The notes under the pieces are model-generated. The model searched no databases, was not told the origin of the DNA, and saw nothing but the letters and a program-made list of their open reading frames with translations. A stretch of DNA of 64,000 bases from Plantactinospora mayteni (GTDB lineage Bacteria; Actinomycetota; Actinomycetes; Mycobacteriales; Micromonosporaceae), in assembly GCF_016862935.1 (NCBI RefSeq), contig NZ_BONX01000008.1, positions 62,001 to 126,000 on the forward strand. Direction: 5' to 3'. This document shows positions 16,061 to 23,508 of this stretch, one piece after another. The position numbers were made by a program, and so were the translations under genes. Positions within the stretch are counted from its first letter, which is position 1, and each line of letters starts with the position of its first letter.

Positions 16061-16333
16061 TCAGGTCACGGGGGAGACGCGGACCCAGCCGAGGAACCGC
16101 CTGCTCAGCGCGTGTGCCTCCGGGGCGGTGCTCGGGTTGAGCGCGTGCAGGTCCCGGAACGCCGTCGCCAGCGAGGTGCCGAGGTGGATGGTCAGCGCGC
16201 TCGGCTGACCGGCGTACTCCCTGGTCAGGGCGAGCCGCGCGGGCCCACACGGCCACGGTTGCCCGTCGGTGCGGCAGAGCCAGAGTGGACGCAGCGGCGT
16301 GTGTGGGCCCGGGTGCGGCGCGGCGCCGGTCAT
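16061..16333 (-). CDS. Small conserved actinobacterial protein of an XRE/DUF397 locus
   Basis: This 90-residue protein contains RPLWLCRTDGQPWPCGPARLAL, a Cys-x8-Cys segment seen here in short form as WLCRTDG and PWPCGP, followed by a helical part ending SRRFLGWVR. Similar small proteins recur beside XRE/DUF5753 genes in Micromonosporaceae and are sometimes labelled flavin reductase, but no flavin fold is visible. ATG 16333 overlaps the stop of the upstream gene (ATGA), so the two are translationally coupled. Function unknown. Confidence 0.7.
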   Translation of the reverse strand: MTGAAPHPGPHTPLRPLWLCRTDGQPWPCGPARLALTREYAGQPSALTIHLGTSLATAFRDLHALNPSTAPEAHALSRRFLGWVRVSPVT

Positions 16334-16653
16334 CGGCCGCTCAGCTCGGCCCGCCGCCCGCGCCGCCGCTGGCCCGACCCGTACCCGGTCTCGGCGTCGA
16401 TCAGCGTCGGCGCGTTCAGACCGAACCGGCTGTTGTGGTTGCGGGGGAGCGGACGGGGTGGAGGTCCGCCGACCGACGCGAGCTGCGGCGGAGCGTCGGG
16501 CCTGCGCAGAACCAGGTGTACGAGCACCGAGCGCCCCCGGTCCGGGCAGCACCGCCAGCAGAGCCCGCACCGGCAGTACCGCCACCAGCGGCGCCAGTCC
16601 CGCCGGTGCCGTACGACCAGTGGTGTCGCGTCGGGCCGATCTCTCCTCGCCAT
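16330..16653 (-). CDS. Small Cys/Arg-rich conserved protein
   Basis: This 107-residue protein has an N-terminal cluster WRRWWRYCRCGLCWRCCPDR with six cysteines, which may bind a metal, then a Pro/Arg-rich tail. ATG 16653 has a strong ribosome site (aggagg) and its stop overlaps the next start by ATGA, so it is a real gene despite its odd composition. It is divergent from the XRE regulator, with 240 bp between the starts; that gap shows no further gene. Function unknown; co-occurrence with XRE-DUF397 suggests the same regulatory circuit. Confidence 0.65.
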   Translation of the reverse strand: MARRDRPDATPLVVRHRRDWRRWWRYCRCGLCWRCCPDRGRSVLVHLVLRRPDAPPQLASVGGPPPRPLPRNHNSRFGLNAPTLIDAETGYGSGQRRRGRRAELSGR

Positions 16654-16893
16654 CACGCCCTCCTCCTGCTCGGTCCCTCCGCTGGGTGGATGGGGGCCAC
16701 TCCGCTGCGGGGGAAGTGGAGTGACCCCCTCGGTTCCGCCCTGGCGGTCGGGCCGGTCCTGAGCGGTCCCGCTGATCACAGTCTGTTGTGGCATGCTTAC
16801 CGGCGACAGTGGACGGGCTGCATTTCGGAGCAGGAGGCGGACTTTCGAATCAGCCTGGAATCGCAGGAACGACCTTGGAAGGGCGTGGAAAGG

Positions 16894-17691
16894 GTGGGCA
16901 TCTCACCTTCGGAGTTTCTGCTCCGCGAACTGCGACGGCGCCGCACGTTCGCCGACGTGACCCAGGAAGCATTGGCCGCCAAATGTTTCTGCTCGAATTC
17001 GCAGATCTCCGCCATCGAGACCGGCACCACGCCGGTCACCATCAAACACCTGCGCCTGGTGGACAGTGCGCTGGAGACCGGCGGCTACTTCGAGAGGCTC
17101 TGGGAGGAACTGGTCAAGGACGACGCCGCGCCGGTCTGGCTGCGCGAATGGCTGGAGTACGAGCGGGATGCCCGCACGCTGCGCTGGTACGAGCCGGCCT
17201 TCGTCCCCGGCCTCTTCCAAACCGAGGCGTACGCTCGCGCGGCGCTTGCTATCGGCCGGCTGACTGCCGCTCAGGTCGAACAGCGAGTGGCGTCCCGGAT
17301 GGAGCGTCAGGCCATCCTCGACCGTGATTCCCCGCCGCAGATCTTCGTCGTGTTGGACGAGATGGTGGTCCGCCGTCTTTGTGGCAGCCGGCACGTGATG
17401 GCCGAGCAGGTGGAGCACCTGTTGAACCTGGCCGGGCGCCCGAACGTCACCCTGCATCTCGTGCCGACAACCCTTGGCCTCTACTCGGGGATGGCCGGCG
17501 GCTTCATCCTTGCGGACATGCCTGACAACAGCCGAGTCGGTTACGTGGATAACCAGCTCACGGCGCAGGTGGTCACTCGCGGCGAGGACGTTGCTAGCCT
17601 GGGTGTGTCGTGGGATGCCGTACAGGGCGAGGCACTTCCCCGTGCGCAGACCCTGGATCTCCTGAAGGAAGTGACCAAGTCATGGACGTGA
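16894..17691 (+). CDS. XRE-family regulator with DUF5753
   Basis: This 265-residue protein has an N-terminal helix-turn-helix (residues 8-55, with TQEALAAKCFCSNSQIS and AIETG) and a C-terminal DUF5753 domain (about 85-258, with WYEPAFVPGLFQTEAYARA and GGRPNVTLHLVP-like signature). Such proteins, as in the BldB/AbaA-type loci of streptomycetes, are paired with small DUF397 proteins and control development or antibiotic production. GTG 16894 starts the conserved GISPSEFLLREL; GTG 16885 is the alternative. Its 3' end overlaps the DUF397 gene by 10 bp. Confidence 0.92.
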   Translation: MGISPSEFLLRELRRRRTFADVTQEALAAKCFCSNSQISAIETGTTPVTIKHLRLVDSALETGGYFERLWEELVKDDAAPVWLREWLEYERDARTLRWYEPAFVPGLFQTEAYARAALAIGRLTAAQVEQRVASRMERQAILDRDSPPQIFVVLDEMVVRRLCGSRHVMAEQVEHLLNLAGRPNVTLHLVPTTLGLYSGMAGGFILADMPDNSRVGYVDNQLTAQVVTRGEDVASLGVSWDAVQGEALPRAQTLDLLKEVTKSWT

Positions 17692-17882
17692 CCAGCGCAC
17701 AGTGGCGGAAGTCGACCCGCTCGACCTCCAACGGCGGCGCGTGTGTGGAGGTGGCCGACAACCTCCCCGGCGTTGTCCTGGTTCGGGACACCAAGGATCG
17801 TGACGGCGGCACGCTGACCTTTGAACCGGCGGGCTGGCAGGCGTTCGTCGATCTCGCCAGGCGGATCAACCCGGTCGAGTAG
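17682..17882 (+). CDS. DUF397 domain protein
   Basis: This 66-residue protein is the DUF397 domain: AQWRKSTRSTSNGGACVEVA, then VLVRDTKDRDGGTL and FEPAGWQAFVDL. The motif W-R-K-S-T/S-x-S-x3-G-x-C-V-E is diagnostic. DUF397 partners of XRE/DUF5753 regulators act as small antagonists or co-factors in development (the WhiJ-type and AbaA systems are known examples). The ATG lies inside the last codons of the regulator gene, implying coupled translation. A strong terminator follows. Confidence 0.92.
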   Translation: MDVTSAQWRKSTRSTSNGGACVEVADNLPGVVLVRDTKDRDGGTLTFEPAGWQAFVDLARRINPVE

Positions 17883-17920
17883 CCGGTTCGACGCGGGCGT
17901 TCGATCGGCACCGATACGAG

Positions 17921-17973
17921 ACGGCCCATTGGCCCGCCTCCCGTACCTCCCAGGGCGGCGGGCCAATGGCCGT
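17921..17973 (+). terminator. Intrinsic terminator after DUF397
   Basis: An 18/17-bp inverted repeat (17921-17938 with 17957-17973, one bulged G) encloses an 18-base loop. The arms include cccattggcccgcc and ggcgggccaatgg. It separates the XRE-DUF397 unit from the isochorismatase-like gene. Confidence 0.75.
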
Positions 17974-18013
17974 ACGCATGTCGACCAGTCGTCGAACCAC
18001 GGCCGCGCGTTGT

Positions 18014-18019
18014 TAGGAT
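18014..18019 (+). promoter_or_regulatory. -10 element for leaderless isochorismatase-like gene
   Basis: TAGGAT fits TANNNT and ends 6 bases before GTG 18026, with no ribosome site. Confidence 0.5.
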
Positions 18020-18025
18020 CGCACG

Positions 18026-18562
18026 GTGAATGTGCCCCTTACGGAACCACCTGCCGCACGGCGCACGGCGCTGATCGTCGTGGATCTCATGCCGCGCATC
18101 GTCGAGCAGGACATGGGTCCGCACGACGGAGCCAGTGTGGTGAAACGGGCCGTACGCCTGTCCGCCGCGTTCCGCCAGGCGGGCGGCACGGTGGTCCTCG
18201 TGCGGGTCGAACGGCCGGGAGTCACCGAGCAGCCGCCGGGCAGCGGATTCGTCCCCGACATGCAGCCACAGGCGGGCGACATCACCGTCGTCAAGCGCAC
18301 GATCGGCGCGTTCTACGGCACCGGTCTGGTCGAGCAGTTGCGGCAGCGGGGAATCAAAACTGTGGTAATGGCTGGGCTGGCGACAACGATGGGAGTCGAA
18401 TCGACTGCTCGGGCCGCGTCCGACCACGGCTTCGAGTTGGTGTTCGCTTCCGACGCGATGAGCGGCGTGACAACCCTGGAACACAACCACGCCCTGACGG
18501 TTACCTTTCCACGGTTCGGTGAGGTTCTCACCACCGACGAGGTCCTGCGCCGGCTCGGCTGA
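18026..18562 (+). CDS. Isochorismatase-family (cysteine hydrolase fold) protein
   Basis: This 178-residue protein has the family fold with the Asp (Asp20, LIVVDLM) and Lys (Lys90, VVKRTIGAFYGT) of the catalytic triad. The usual nucleophilic Cys position reads AGLATTMGVEST, with Gly123 in its place. True isochorismatases also lack the Cys and hydrolyse a vinyl ether, whereas nicotinamidase-like amidases need it, so amide hydrolysis is unlikely. The substrate is unknown and no siderophore or phenazine genes lie nearby. The start follows a TAGGAT element and is probably leaderless. Confidence 0.87.
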   Translation: MNVPLTEPPAARRTALIVVDLMPRIVEQDMGPHDGASVVKRAVRLSAAFRQAGGTVVLVRVERPGVTEQPPGSGFVPDMQPQAGDITVVKRTIGAFYGTGLVEQLRQRGIKTVVMAGLATTMGVESTARAASDHGFELVFASDAMSGVTTLEHNHALTVTFPRFGEVLTTDEVLRRLG

Positions 18563-18608
18563 GCATCAACGGGGTGCCCGGCCGCGCCCGAACTCGCGAG
18601 CGACCCGA

Positions 18609-19475
18609 CTACGACCGGGTGGCGGTGAGCAGCAGCGGGGTACTGACCCCCTGGCCGGCGCTCAGGTCGGCGAGGAAGCCGCCCAGCCAGCCGAGCGTGT
18701 CGAGCGACCACTCGGCGAGCGTCCCGTGGAAGGTCGCCCGATGCCGGGACGGGCCGTTCCAGGATCTGTCGTCGAACGGCGGTGCCGTCGCCAACGGGTC
18801 GTGATCGGCCAGGGAGTACGACTCGCACTCGAACACGTCCTGCTCCAGCCCGCCGATCCGCTCCCGGATCAGCGGTGCCGCCGAGGTGATGGACGGCGCC
18901 CGGCCGCTGTCCAGGGTGACCCGGACCGGCGTACGCGACCGTGGGTCAGCGTCGCCGAACCAGCCGGCCGTGCGAAGCGACGGCATCCCGGCGTACTCCG
19001 GAGGCGACGACGAGGGGTCGAGGCCCTGCACCGGTAGCAACACCTGCACCGCCCGCAGGTCCAGGGCGCCGATCCGGGCCGCCACGTCACCGGCACAGCG
19101 CAGGAACGGCTGCACCGGCAGCGGCCGGTCGGCGGGCAGCGGCTCGACCCCGACCTGGAACCAGGCGACCAGGGACGCGTCGGGAGCGGCGAGCGGGTGG
19201 TCCTGCCCGGCGTCGTTCATGCCCCACAGGCCCGGCGCCCCGGTCGCCCGCTCCTTGATGCCTGCGTCGGTGATCAGGACGACCCCGCCCACGTCGTCGA
19301 GCCAGTCCATCGCGAGCGACCGGTCGTAGAACAGCGCATACGCGTCCCGGTCGCGGGCCGGGTCCCGCCACGGGTGCGGCGTCAACTCCCCGTAGAGTGC
19401 CGCGAACATGGTGCCCACCGGAGAGCGGGCACCGGGTGCCAGGCCGGGGCGGGCTTCCGTGCTGTCGCCGGTCAT
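18609..19475 (-). CDS. Unrecognised soluble protein downstream of an LLM oxidoreductase
   Basis: This 288-residue protein does not match a family I recognise. It has no signal peptide or membrane helix; the composition suggests an alpha/beta domain with segments DVGGVVLITDAGIKERA, VAWFQVGVEPLPADRP and an acidic patch DADPRSR. ATG 19475 begins 2 bp after the stop of the LLM gene, so the two form an operon and probably share a pathway. It may use or make the LLM enzyme's substrate; this is only an inference from position. Confidence 0.7.
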   Translation of the reverse strand: MTGDSTEARPGLAPGARSPVGTMFAALYGELTPHPWRDPARDRDAYALFYDRSLAMDWLDDVGGVVLITDAGIKERATGAPGLWGMNDAGQDHPLAAPDASLVAWFQVGVEPLPADRPLPVQPFLRCAGDVAARIGALDLRAVQVLLPVQGLDPSSSPPEYAGMPSLRTAGWFGDADPRSRTPVRVTLDSGRAPSITSAAPLIRERIGGLEQDVFECESYSLADHDPLATAPPFDDRSWNGPSRHRATFHGTLAEWSLDTLGWLGGFLADLSAGQGVSTPLLLTATRS

Positions 19476-19477
19476 AC

Positions 19478-20518
19478 CTACCCCGCCGGCTGTCCGGGCG
19501 CCGTCGTCGGGCGCCAGCCGAGGGCCGGGCCGAGCCGGGTCGCCATGTCGGTGAGGATCTGCACGTAGTCGTCGTGCGCGAAGGTGAACGGCAGCGCGAA
19601 GGCGACCTCGTCGACCTGCTGGAACGCGGGGTGCGCGTGCAGCCGCTCGGCGATCTCCGCAGAGCTGCCGACGAGGTCGGGCGCGAACATCATCCGGGCC
19701 GGCCCCTGCGGGGTGGCGGTGCGGGGGGCGCGCTTCCGGGCGTACTCCTGGTATTTCGTGCGTTGCTCCGGCGACGCGCTGTCGGTCGGGATCACGACGA
19801 GCCCCTGGGAGACCCGGGCCCGGTCGCCGTCGGGGTGGTGGGACCGGAAGGTACGGATGTGCGAGAGCTGGATCTCGGCGAAGTCCTCGGACTCCTCTGC
19901 CTTCACGACGCTGCTGGTCAGGAAGTTCATCCCGTGCTCGCCGGCCCATCGGGCGGAGCGCAGGCTCCCGCCGCCGTACCACATCCGCTGGCCGAGGCCC
20001 TCGGCGTGCGGCTGGACCCGGTCGGAGTAGACCTCGAAGCCCTCGACCCCGCCGAAGTCGGTGACCGCTTCGCCCCGGACGGCGTCGAGCAGCCGGCGTA
20101 CCCTCTCATAGCTGAAGTCCTCGACGTCGGCGGTCTCGGGATAGAGCGCCTGCTTCACCCGGTCGTAGTGCATCGGCGGGCCGATGCTGACGCCCGGGTT
20201 GAGTCGGCCCCCGGAGAGGATGTCGACGGTGGCCAGATCCTCGGCCAGGCGCAGCGGGTTCTCCCAACCGAGCGGGATGACGGCGGTGCCCAACTCGATC
20301 CGGCTGGTCCGCTGCGACGCCGCCGCCAGGACGGCGACCGGGGACGAGATTCCGTACTGGAGGTGGCGGTGCCGTACCCAGGCACTGTCGAAGCCCAGTC
20401 GCTCGCCGAGCGCGATGATGTCGAGGGTCGTCTCGTGGCCCCGGCGCGGATCGGCGCCGTCGAACAGCCCGATGGTGAGGAAGCCCAGCTTGCGTAGGGG
20501 CTTCGAGGTCGGCGGCAA
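19478..20518 (-). CDS. LLM-class flavin-dependent oxidoreductase
   Basis: This 346-residue luciferase-like protein has GFLTIGLFDGADPRRG at the N-terminus, WVRHRHLQYGISSPVAVLAA, the conserved GWENPLRLAEDLATVDILSGGR and PGVSIGPP blocks, and a substrate region with MWYGGGSLRSARWAGEHGMNFL. It belongs to the group with an FMN-type loop (YGGGS), so FMN rather than F420 is plausible. TTG 20518 is chosen because a strong ribosome site (ggaggagga) stands 5 bases upstream and the family strand begins there. It heads the two-gene unit with 18609-19475. Confidence 0.87.
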   Translation of the reverse strand: MPPTSKPLRKLGFLTIGLFDGADPRRGHETTLDIIALGERLGFDSAWVRHRHLQYGISSPVAVLAAASQRTSRIELGTAVIPLGWENPLRLAEDLATVDILSGGRLNPGVSIGPPMHYDRVKQALYPETADVEDFSYERVRRLLDAVRGEAVTDFGGVEGFEVYSDRVQPHAEGLGQRMWYGGGSLRSARWAGEHGMNFLTSSVVKAEESEDFAEIQLSHIRTFRSHHPDGDRARVSQGLVVIPTDSASPEQRTKYQEYARKRAPRTATPQGPARMMFAPDLVGSSAEIAERLHAHPAFQQVDEVAFALPFTFAHDDYVQILTDMATRLGPALGWRPTTAPGQPAG

Positions 20519-20651
20519 GGCTCCTCCTCCGGTCCCGCGCGGGTCACCTGGAGCGTCGACGTGACGGCGGGAGGCCGCCCGAACTCGGTTGCCCCGGTGC
20601 CCGCGCATCGGCGATGCTGCCGCAAGTCTGCCCCTTGATCAGGAGAGTGTA

Positions 20652-21587
20652 TTGCCCGTTCCGAAGATGCACGAAGACGAGATCGACATCTCGGCGGAGC
20701 TGGTCGCCCGGCTGCTAGCCGGGCAGTTCCCCGAGTGGGCGGACCTTCCCGTACGTCCCGTGACCGCGACCGGCACCGTCAACGCGCTGTTCCGGCTCGG
20801 GCCGGATCTGGTGGTGCGGCTGTGCCGGGTGCCGTGGGCGGCGGGCGAGGAGGTCGAGGAGCACCGCTGGCTACGGCGGTTGGCGCAGTACCTGCCGGTC
20901 GCCGTGCCGGCCCCGCTGGCGGTGGGGCAGCCCGCCGAGGGGTACCCGTGGACCTGGTCGGTGCTGCGCTGGCTCCCCGGCACCAACCCGGTCCCCGGGA
21001 AGCTCACCCTGGCGGACGACCTCGCCACCGACCTGGCCGGCCTCGTCCGGGCGTTCCGGTCCGTCCGGCTGCCGGACGGACCGGCGGCGTACCGGGGCGG
21101 GCCGTTGGCGGCACTGGACGTGCACACCCGGAACGCCATCGCCCAGTTGCGGGGGACCATCGACCCCGACGCGGCAACCGCCGCCTGGGACGACGCCCTG
21201 CACGCCCCGCCGTGGGCGGGCCCGCCGACCTGGGTGCACGCCGACCTGTTGCCGGGCAACCTGCTCACCGTGGACGGCCGGCTCAGCGCCGTCATCGACT
21301 TCGCCACCGTGGGCGTCGGCGACCCGGCCTGCGACCTGATCGTCGCCTGGAACCTGCTGCCCTCCGGTGCCCGGTACACGTTCCGGGCGGCGGTCGACGC
21401 CGACGACGCCACCTGGCGGCGGGCCCGGGGCCGGGCACTGTCGATCGCGCTCATCGCGCTGCCCTACTACCAGGACCGAGCACCGGGGTACGCGGCCGAG
21501 GCCCGGCACACCATCGACGAGGTTCTCGCCGATGCCGATGCCGATGCCGATGCCGATGCCGATGCCGATGCCGACACCCGACGCTGA
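20652..21587 (+). CDS. Aminoglycoside phosphotransferase-family protein
   Basis: This 311-residue kinase-fold protein has the catalytic block HADLLPGNLL (His196, Asp198, Asn203) and the metal block VIDFATVGVGDPACDL (Asp216) of the APH/choline-kinase family. The N-terminus has VRPVTATGTVNALFRLG, the nucleotide loop. APH members phosphorylate antibiotics, choline, homoserine or macrolides; this one gives no specific clue. TTG 20652 has a ribosome site (aggag, 20641) and ATG 20667 does not. The C-terminus is an Asp-Ala repeat made by a hexanucleotide microsatellite (21528-21575). Confidence 0.88.
   Translation: MPVPKMHEDEIDISAELVARLLAGQFPEWADLPVRPVTATGTVNALFRLGPDLVVRLCRVPWAAGEEVEEHRWLRRLAQYLPVAVPAPLAVGQPAEGYPWTWSVLRWLPGTNPVPGKLTLADDLATDLAGLVRAFRSVRLPDGPAAYRGGPLAALDVHTRNAIAQLRGTIDPDAATAAWDDALHAPPWAGPPTWVHADLLPGNLLTVDGRLSAVIDFATVGVGDPACDLIVAWNLLPSGARYTFRAAVDADDATWRRARGRALSIALIALPYYQDRAPGYAAEARHTIDEVLADADADADADADADADTRR
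21528..21575 (+). repeat. GCCGAT hexanucleotide microsatellite in a coding tail
   Basis: Seven perfect GCCGAT units and an eighth ending GAC encode an (Ala-Asp)n tail on the phosphotransferase. Slippage would change tail length by two residues per unit without a frameshift. Confidence 0.95.
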
Positions 21588-21703
21588 CGCCGACAGCGGT
21601 TCGGGCGCGTCGGGACGGTGATGCGGTCCAGCACGGGGCCAAGGTGCTCAGCTCGCCAGGCGTCGGGTGGGCTTAAGGCCCGCTGGCATGATGACGACGG
21701 GTG

Positions 21704-22030
21704 TTACTTCTCGTCCGTGCCGGGCTTCCCGCTGATGGACTCCTGATAGACGTCCGCGTAGGTGCGCGAGTCCTTGACCAGGTCGTCGCAGAAGGCGGCG
21801 ACGTCGTTGCCGATCAGTTCCAGAACCCCCTTACCGGCCGCGACGCCCTCCTCGAAGAAGTCGACGATCCCGGGGAGCAGGCCCCCGTCCGGCAGGTCGA
21901 TCGGTCCGACCTTGAACAGGTATTTCTGCATCTCCTGGTAGACGATCCGGTAGTCCGGCGGGAGCGCCTTGACCCGAGCCACGTGCGCCCGCCACTGCTT
22001 CTTGCCCTCGATGATGTCCTGGATGCCCAC
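21704..22030 (-). CDS. DUF1048 protein, second copy
   Basis: This 108-residue helical protein belongs to DUF1048: QDIIEGKKQWRAHVARVKALP, then DYRIVYQEMQKYLF and GIVDFFEEGVAAGKGVLE. DUF1048 proteins are usually encoded after PadR regulators and their structure is a small helical dimer of unknown function. It is the third gene of the PadR operon; its ATG lies 1 base after the stop of the first DUF1048 gene, so translation is coupled. Together with its neighbour it is a diverged tandem duplicate. A 116-bp gap to the phosphotransferase gene shows nothing. Confidence 0.87.
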   Translation of the reverse strand: MGIQDIIEGKKQWRAHVARVKALPPDYRIVYQEMQKYLFKVGPIDLPDGGLLPGIVDFFEEGVAAGKGVLELIGNDVAAFCDDLVKDSRTYADVYQESISGKPGTDEK

Positions 22031-22031
22031 G

Positions 22032-22388
22032 TCAGCCTCCCAGCCGGCTCAATTTCCTCGCGACGTTCCGGTTCAACTGCTCGCGCCACCGGTCGCGATA
22101 GGTGCGGGCCCCCGTGCCGCCGGCCAACGCCGTACAGAAGCCGGGGATGTCGTCGCCGAACACCTCGTGGATGCTCTGCCCGTCGGCCGATGCTTCTTCG
22201 AGCAGCCCGAGGGCGGCGTCGACGATCGGCATCAGGTTGCGGCCGGTGAGGCTCCCGTAGGGGAAGAGGTTGCTCTTGATCTGTTCCCACGCCGCCCGGT
22301 AGTCGGCCGGCAATGCCGCTGCCCGAGCTTCGAACGCCTTCCAATCCCTGGTGAGATCGCTGCCGGTGATGGTCTCCCAGAAGTTCAT
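22032..22388 (-). CDS. DUF1048 protein, first copy
   Basis: This 118-residue helical protein has the DUF1048 pattern WETITGSDLTRDWKAFEARA, LPADYRAAWEQIKSNLFPYG and IVDAALGLLEEASADGQSI. The second half (DDIPGFCTAL) shares the layout of the copy at 21704-22030, so the two genes are paralogous. ATG 22388 overlaps the PadR stop by ATGA. The pair may form a heterodimer or associate with the regulator; that is inference. Confidence 0.87.
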   Translation of the reverse strand: MNFWETITGSDLTRDWKAFEARAAALPADYRAAWEQIKSNLFPYGSLTGRNLMPIVDAALGLLEEASADGQSIHEVFGDDIPGFCTALAGGTGARTYRDRWREQLNRNVARKLSRLGG

Positions 22389-22711
22389 CTCCCACCCTCC
22401 CTGAGCCTGTCGATGCGCGATGAGACGTACTGCCATTTCGTCCAGAACGTCGCGAGTTCCTCGCGTCCGGCGTCGTTGAGCGCGTAGAACTTGCGCGGCG
22501 GGCCCACCTCGGACGGTCGTTTCGTCACCTGGACGAGTCCGTTCCGCTCCAGTCGCAGCAGGATGGTGTACACCGTCCCCTCGATGACGTCGGCGAAGCC
22601 GAGTTCGTTCAGTCGACGCGTGATGGCGTACCCGTAGGTCTCCTCGCCGCCGATGACTTCGAGCACGCAGCCCTCGAGCGTGCCCTTCAGCATCTCCGTC
22701 AGGCCGTCCAC
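22385..22711 (-). CDS. PadR-family transcriptional repressor
   Basis: This 108-residue PadR winged-helix protein has LKGTLEGCVLEVIGGEETYGYAI, the recognition region and LNELGFADVIEGTVYTILLRLERNGLV, and a C-terminal helical dimerisation part KFYALNDAGREEL. GTG 22711 follows a ribosome site (agagg) 8 bases upstream. It leads the PadR-DUF1048-DUF1048 operon, whose promoter region holds three 23-bp-spaced repeats and small palindromes that look like its own operator. The effector is unknown; PadR proteins sense phenolics, drugs or stress. Confidence 0.92.
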   Translation of the reverse strand: MDGLTEMLKGTLEGCVLEVIGGEETYGYAITRRLNELGFADVIEGTVYTILLRLERNGLVQVTKRPSEVGPPRKFYALNDAGREELATFWTKWQYVSSRIDRLREGGR

Positions 22712-22733
22712 TCGTGGCTCCTCTTCGATCTCT

Positions 22734-22802
22734 GGTACCTCGTACCACCGAGTACCGCTATATCGTAGCACCGAGTACCGCTATGCGGTAGTACCGAGTA
22801 CC
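22734..22802. promoter_or_regulatory. Iterated PadR operator region
   Basis: The decamer accgagtacc occurs three times at exactly 23-bp spacing (22747, 22770, 22793), and the first two copies extend to accgagtaccgctat. Perfect palindromes overlap: ggtac-ctc-gtacc (22734-22746) and taccgc-tat-gcggta (22776-22790). The site lies 22-90 bp upstream of the PadR start and between it and the divergent secreted-protein gene, so it may control both. Confidence 0.75.
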
Positions 22803-22916
22803 GGGTGGCGGGTCGAGTGGTTGCTCGGGCGTGGCATCGATGTCGGTGAAGCCGAATTGAAGTCGGTCCGGCATACGTTCTCGCCAGCGGAACCCATCCG
22901 AACAGGAGGATCCCTG

Positions 22917-23393
22917 ATGAGAACCCGAGCCATCGTGGGCGTACTGGCGGCCTCGCTCGTCGCGGTCTTCGCCACCGCGCCCCAGTCGGCCGCCGCGGCC
23001 ACCCCCGCACCCCGGACGGCGGCCGACTGCGAACGCGGCGCGAACGGCTTCCGCGACATCCCGGACACCCTGCGCGGCACCCAGGCCGTCGCGCCGGTGA
23101 CGCTGCCCGGCGGCCCGGTCGTCCGCCTCTACTACGGTACGGTCGCCGGGGCACAGCGCGGCTGGGCGATGATCGACGGAGGCACCTTCGCCCGCGACCG
23201 GGTGTGGCTGAACTGGAGCCTCGACGGCGGCGCCAACATCCACGTGCAGTGCGGCCCGTTCCTGGTCGACGCCACCGGCAGCACCAAGACCAGCGCGGCG
23301 AAGACCACCAGCGGCAACGCCAACTACCGGTTCCAGGCCTGCGGCCAGTCCTTCCCGTACGCGACGCCGTTCCAGTGCACCGCCTGGTGGTGA
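22917..23393 (+). CDS. Small secreted cysteine-containing protein
   Basis: This 158-residue protein has a signal peptide (residues 1-27, ending SAAAATP), then an extracellular domain of about 125 residues with four cysteines in the mature part (DCERGANG, VQCGPFL, QACGQSF, FQCTAW). This pattern suggests two disulfides and a compact beta fold. No family is recognised. ATG 22917 follows a strong ribosome site (aggagga). It is divergent from the PadR operon and may share its operator. Confidence 0.75.
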   Translation: MRTRAIVGVLAASLVAVFATAPQSAAAATPAPRTAADCERGANGFRDIPDTLRGTQAVAPVTLPGGPVVRLYYGTVAGAQRGWAMIDGGTFARDRVWLNWSLDGGANIHVQCGPFLVDATGSTKTSAAKTTSGNANYRFQACGQSFPYATPFQCTAWW

Positions 23394-23436
23394 CCGGTCC
23401 CGTCCCCGTCCCCGGGCACGTCACCGCCGAGCGGGA

Positions 23437-23473
23437 TCCCGCCCCGCCCGGGCACCAACCGGGCAGGGCGGGA
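23437..23473. terminator. Bidirectional terminator between secreted protein and M28 peptidase
   Basis: A 15-bp inverted repeat (23437-23451 with 23459-23473, one mismatch; arms tcccgccccgcccgg) encloses a 7-base loop in the 115-bp convergent gap. Confidence 0.75.
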
Positions 23474-23508
23474 CGGGCGACGGTGGTCGGTCGGCAGCCG
23501 CCCCGTAT

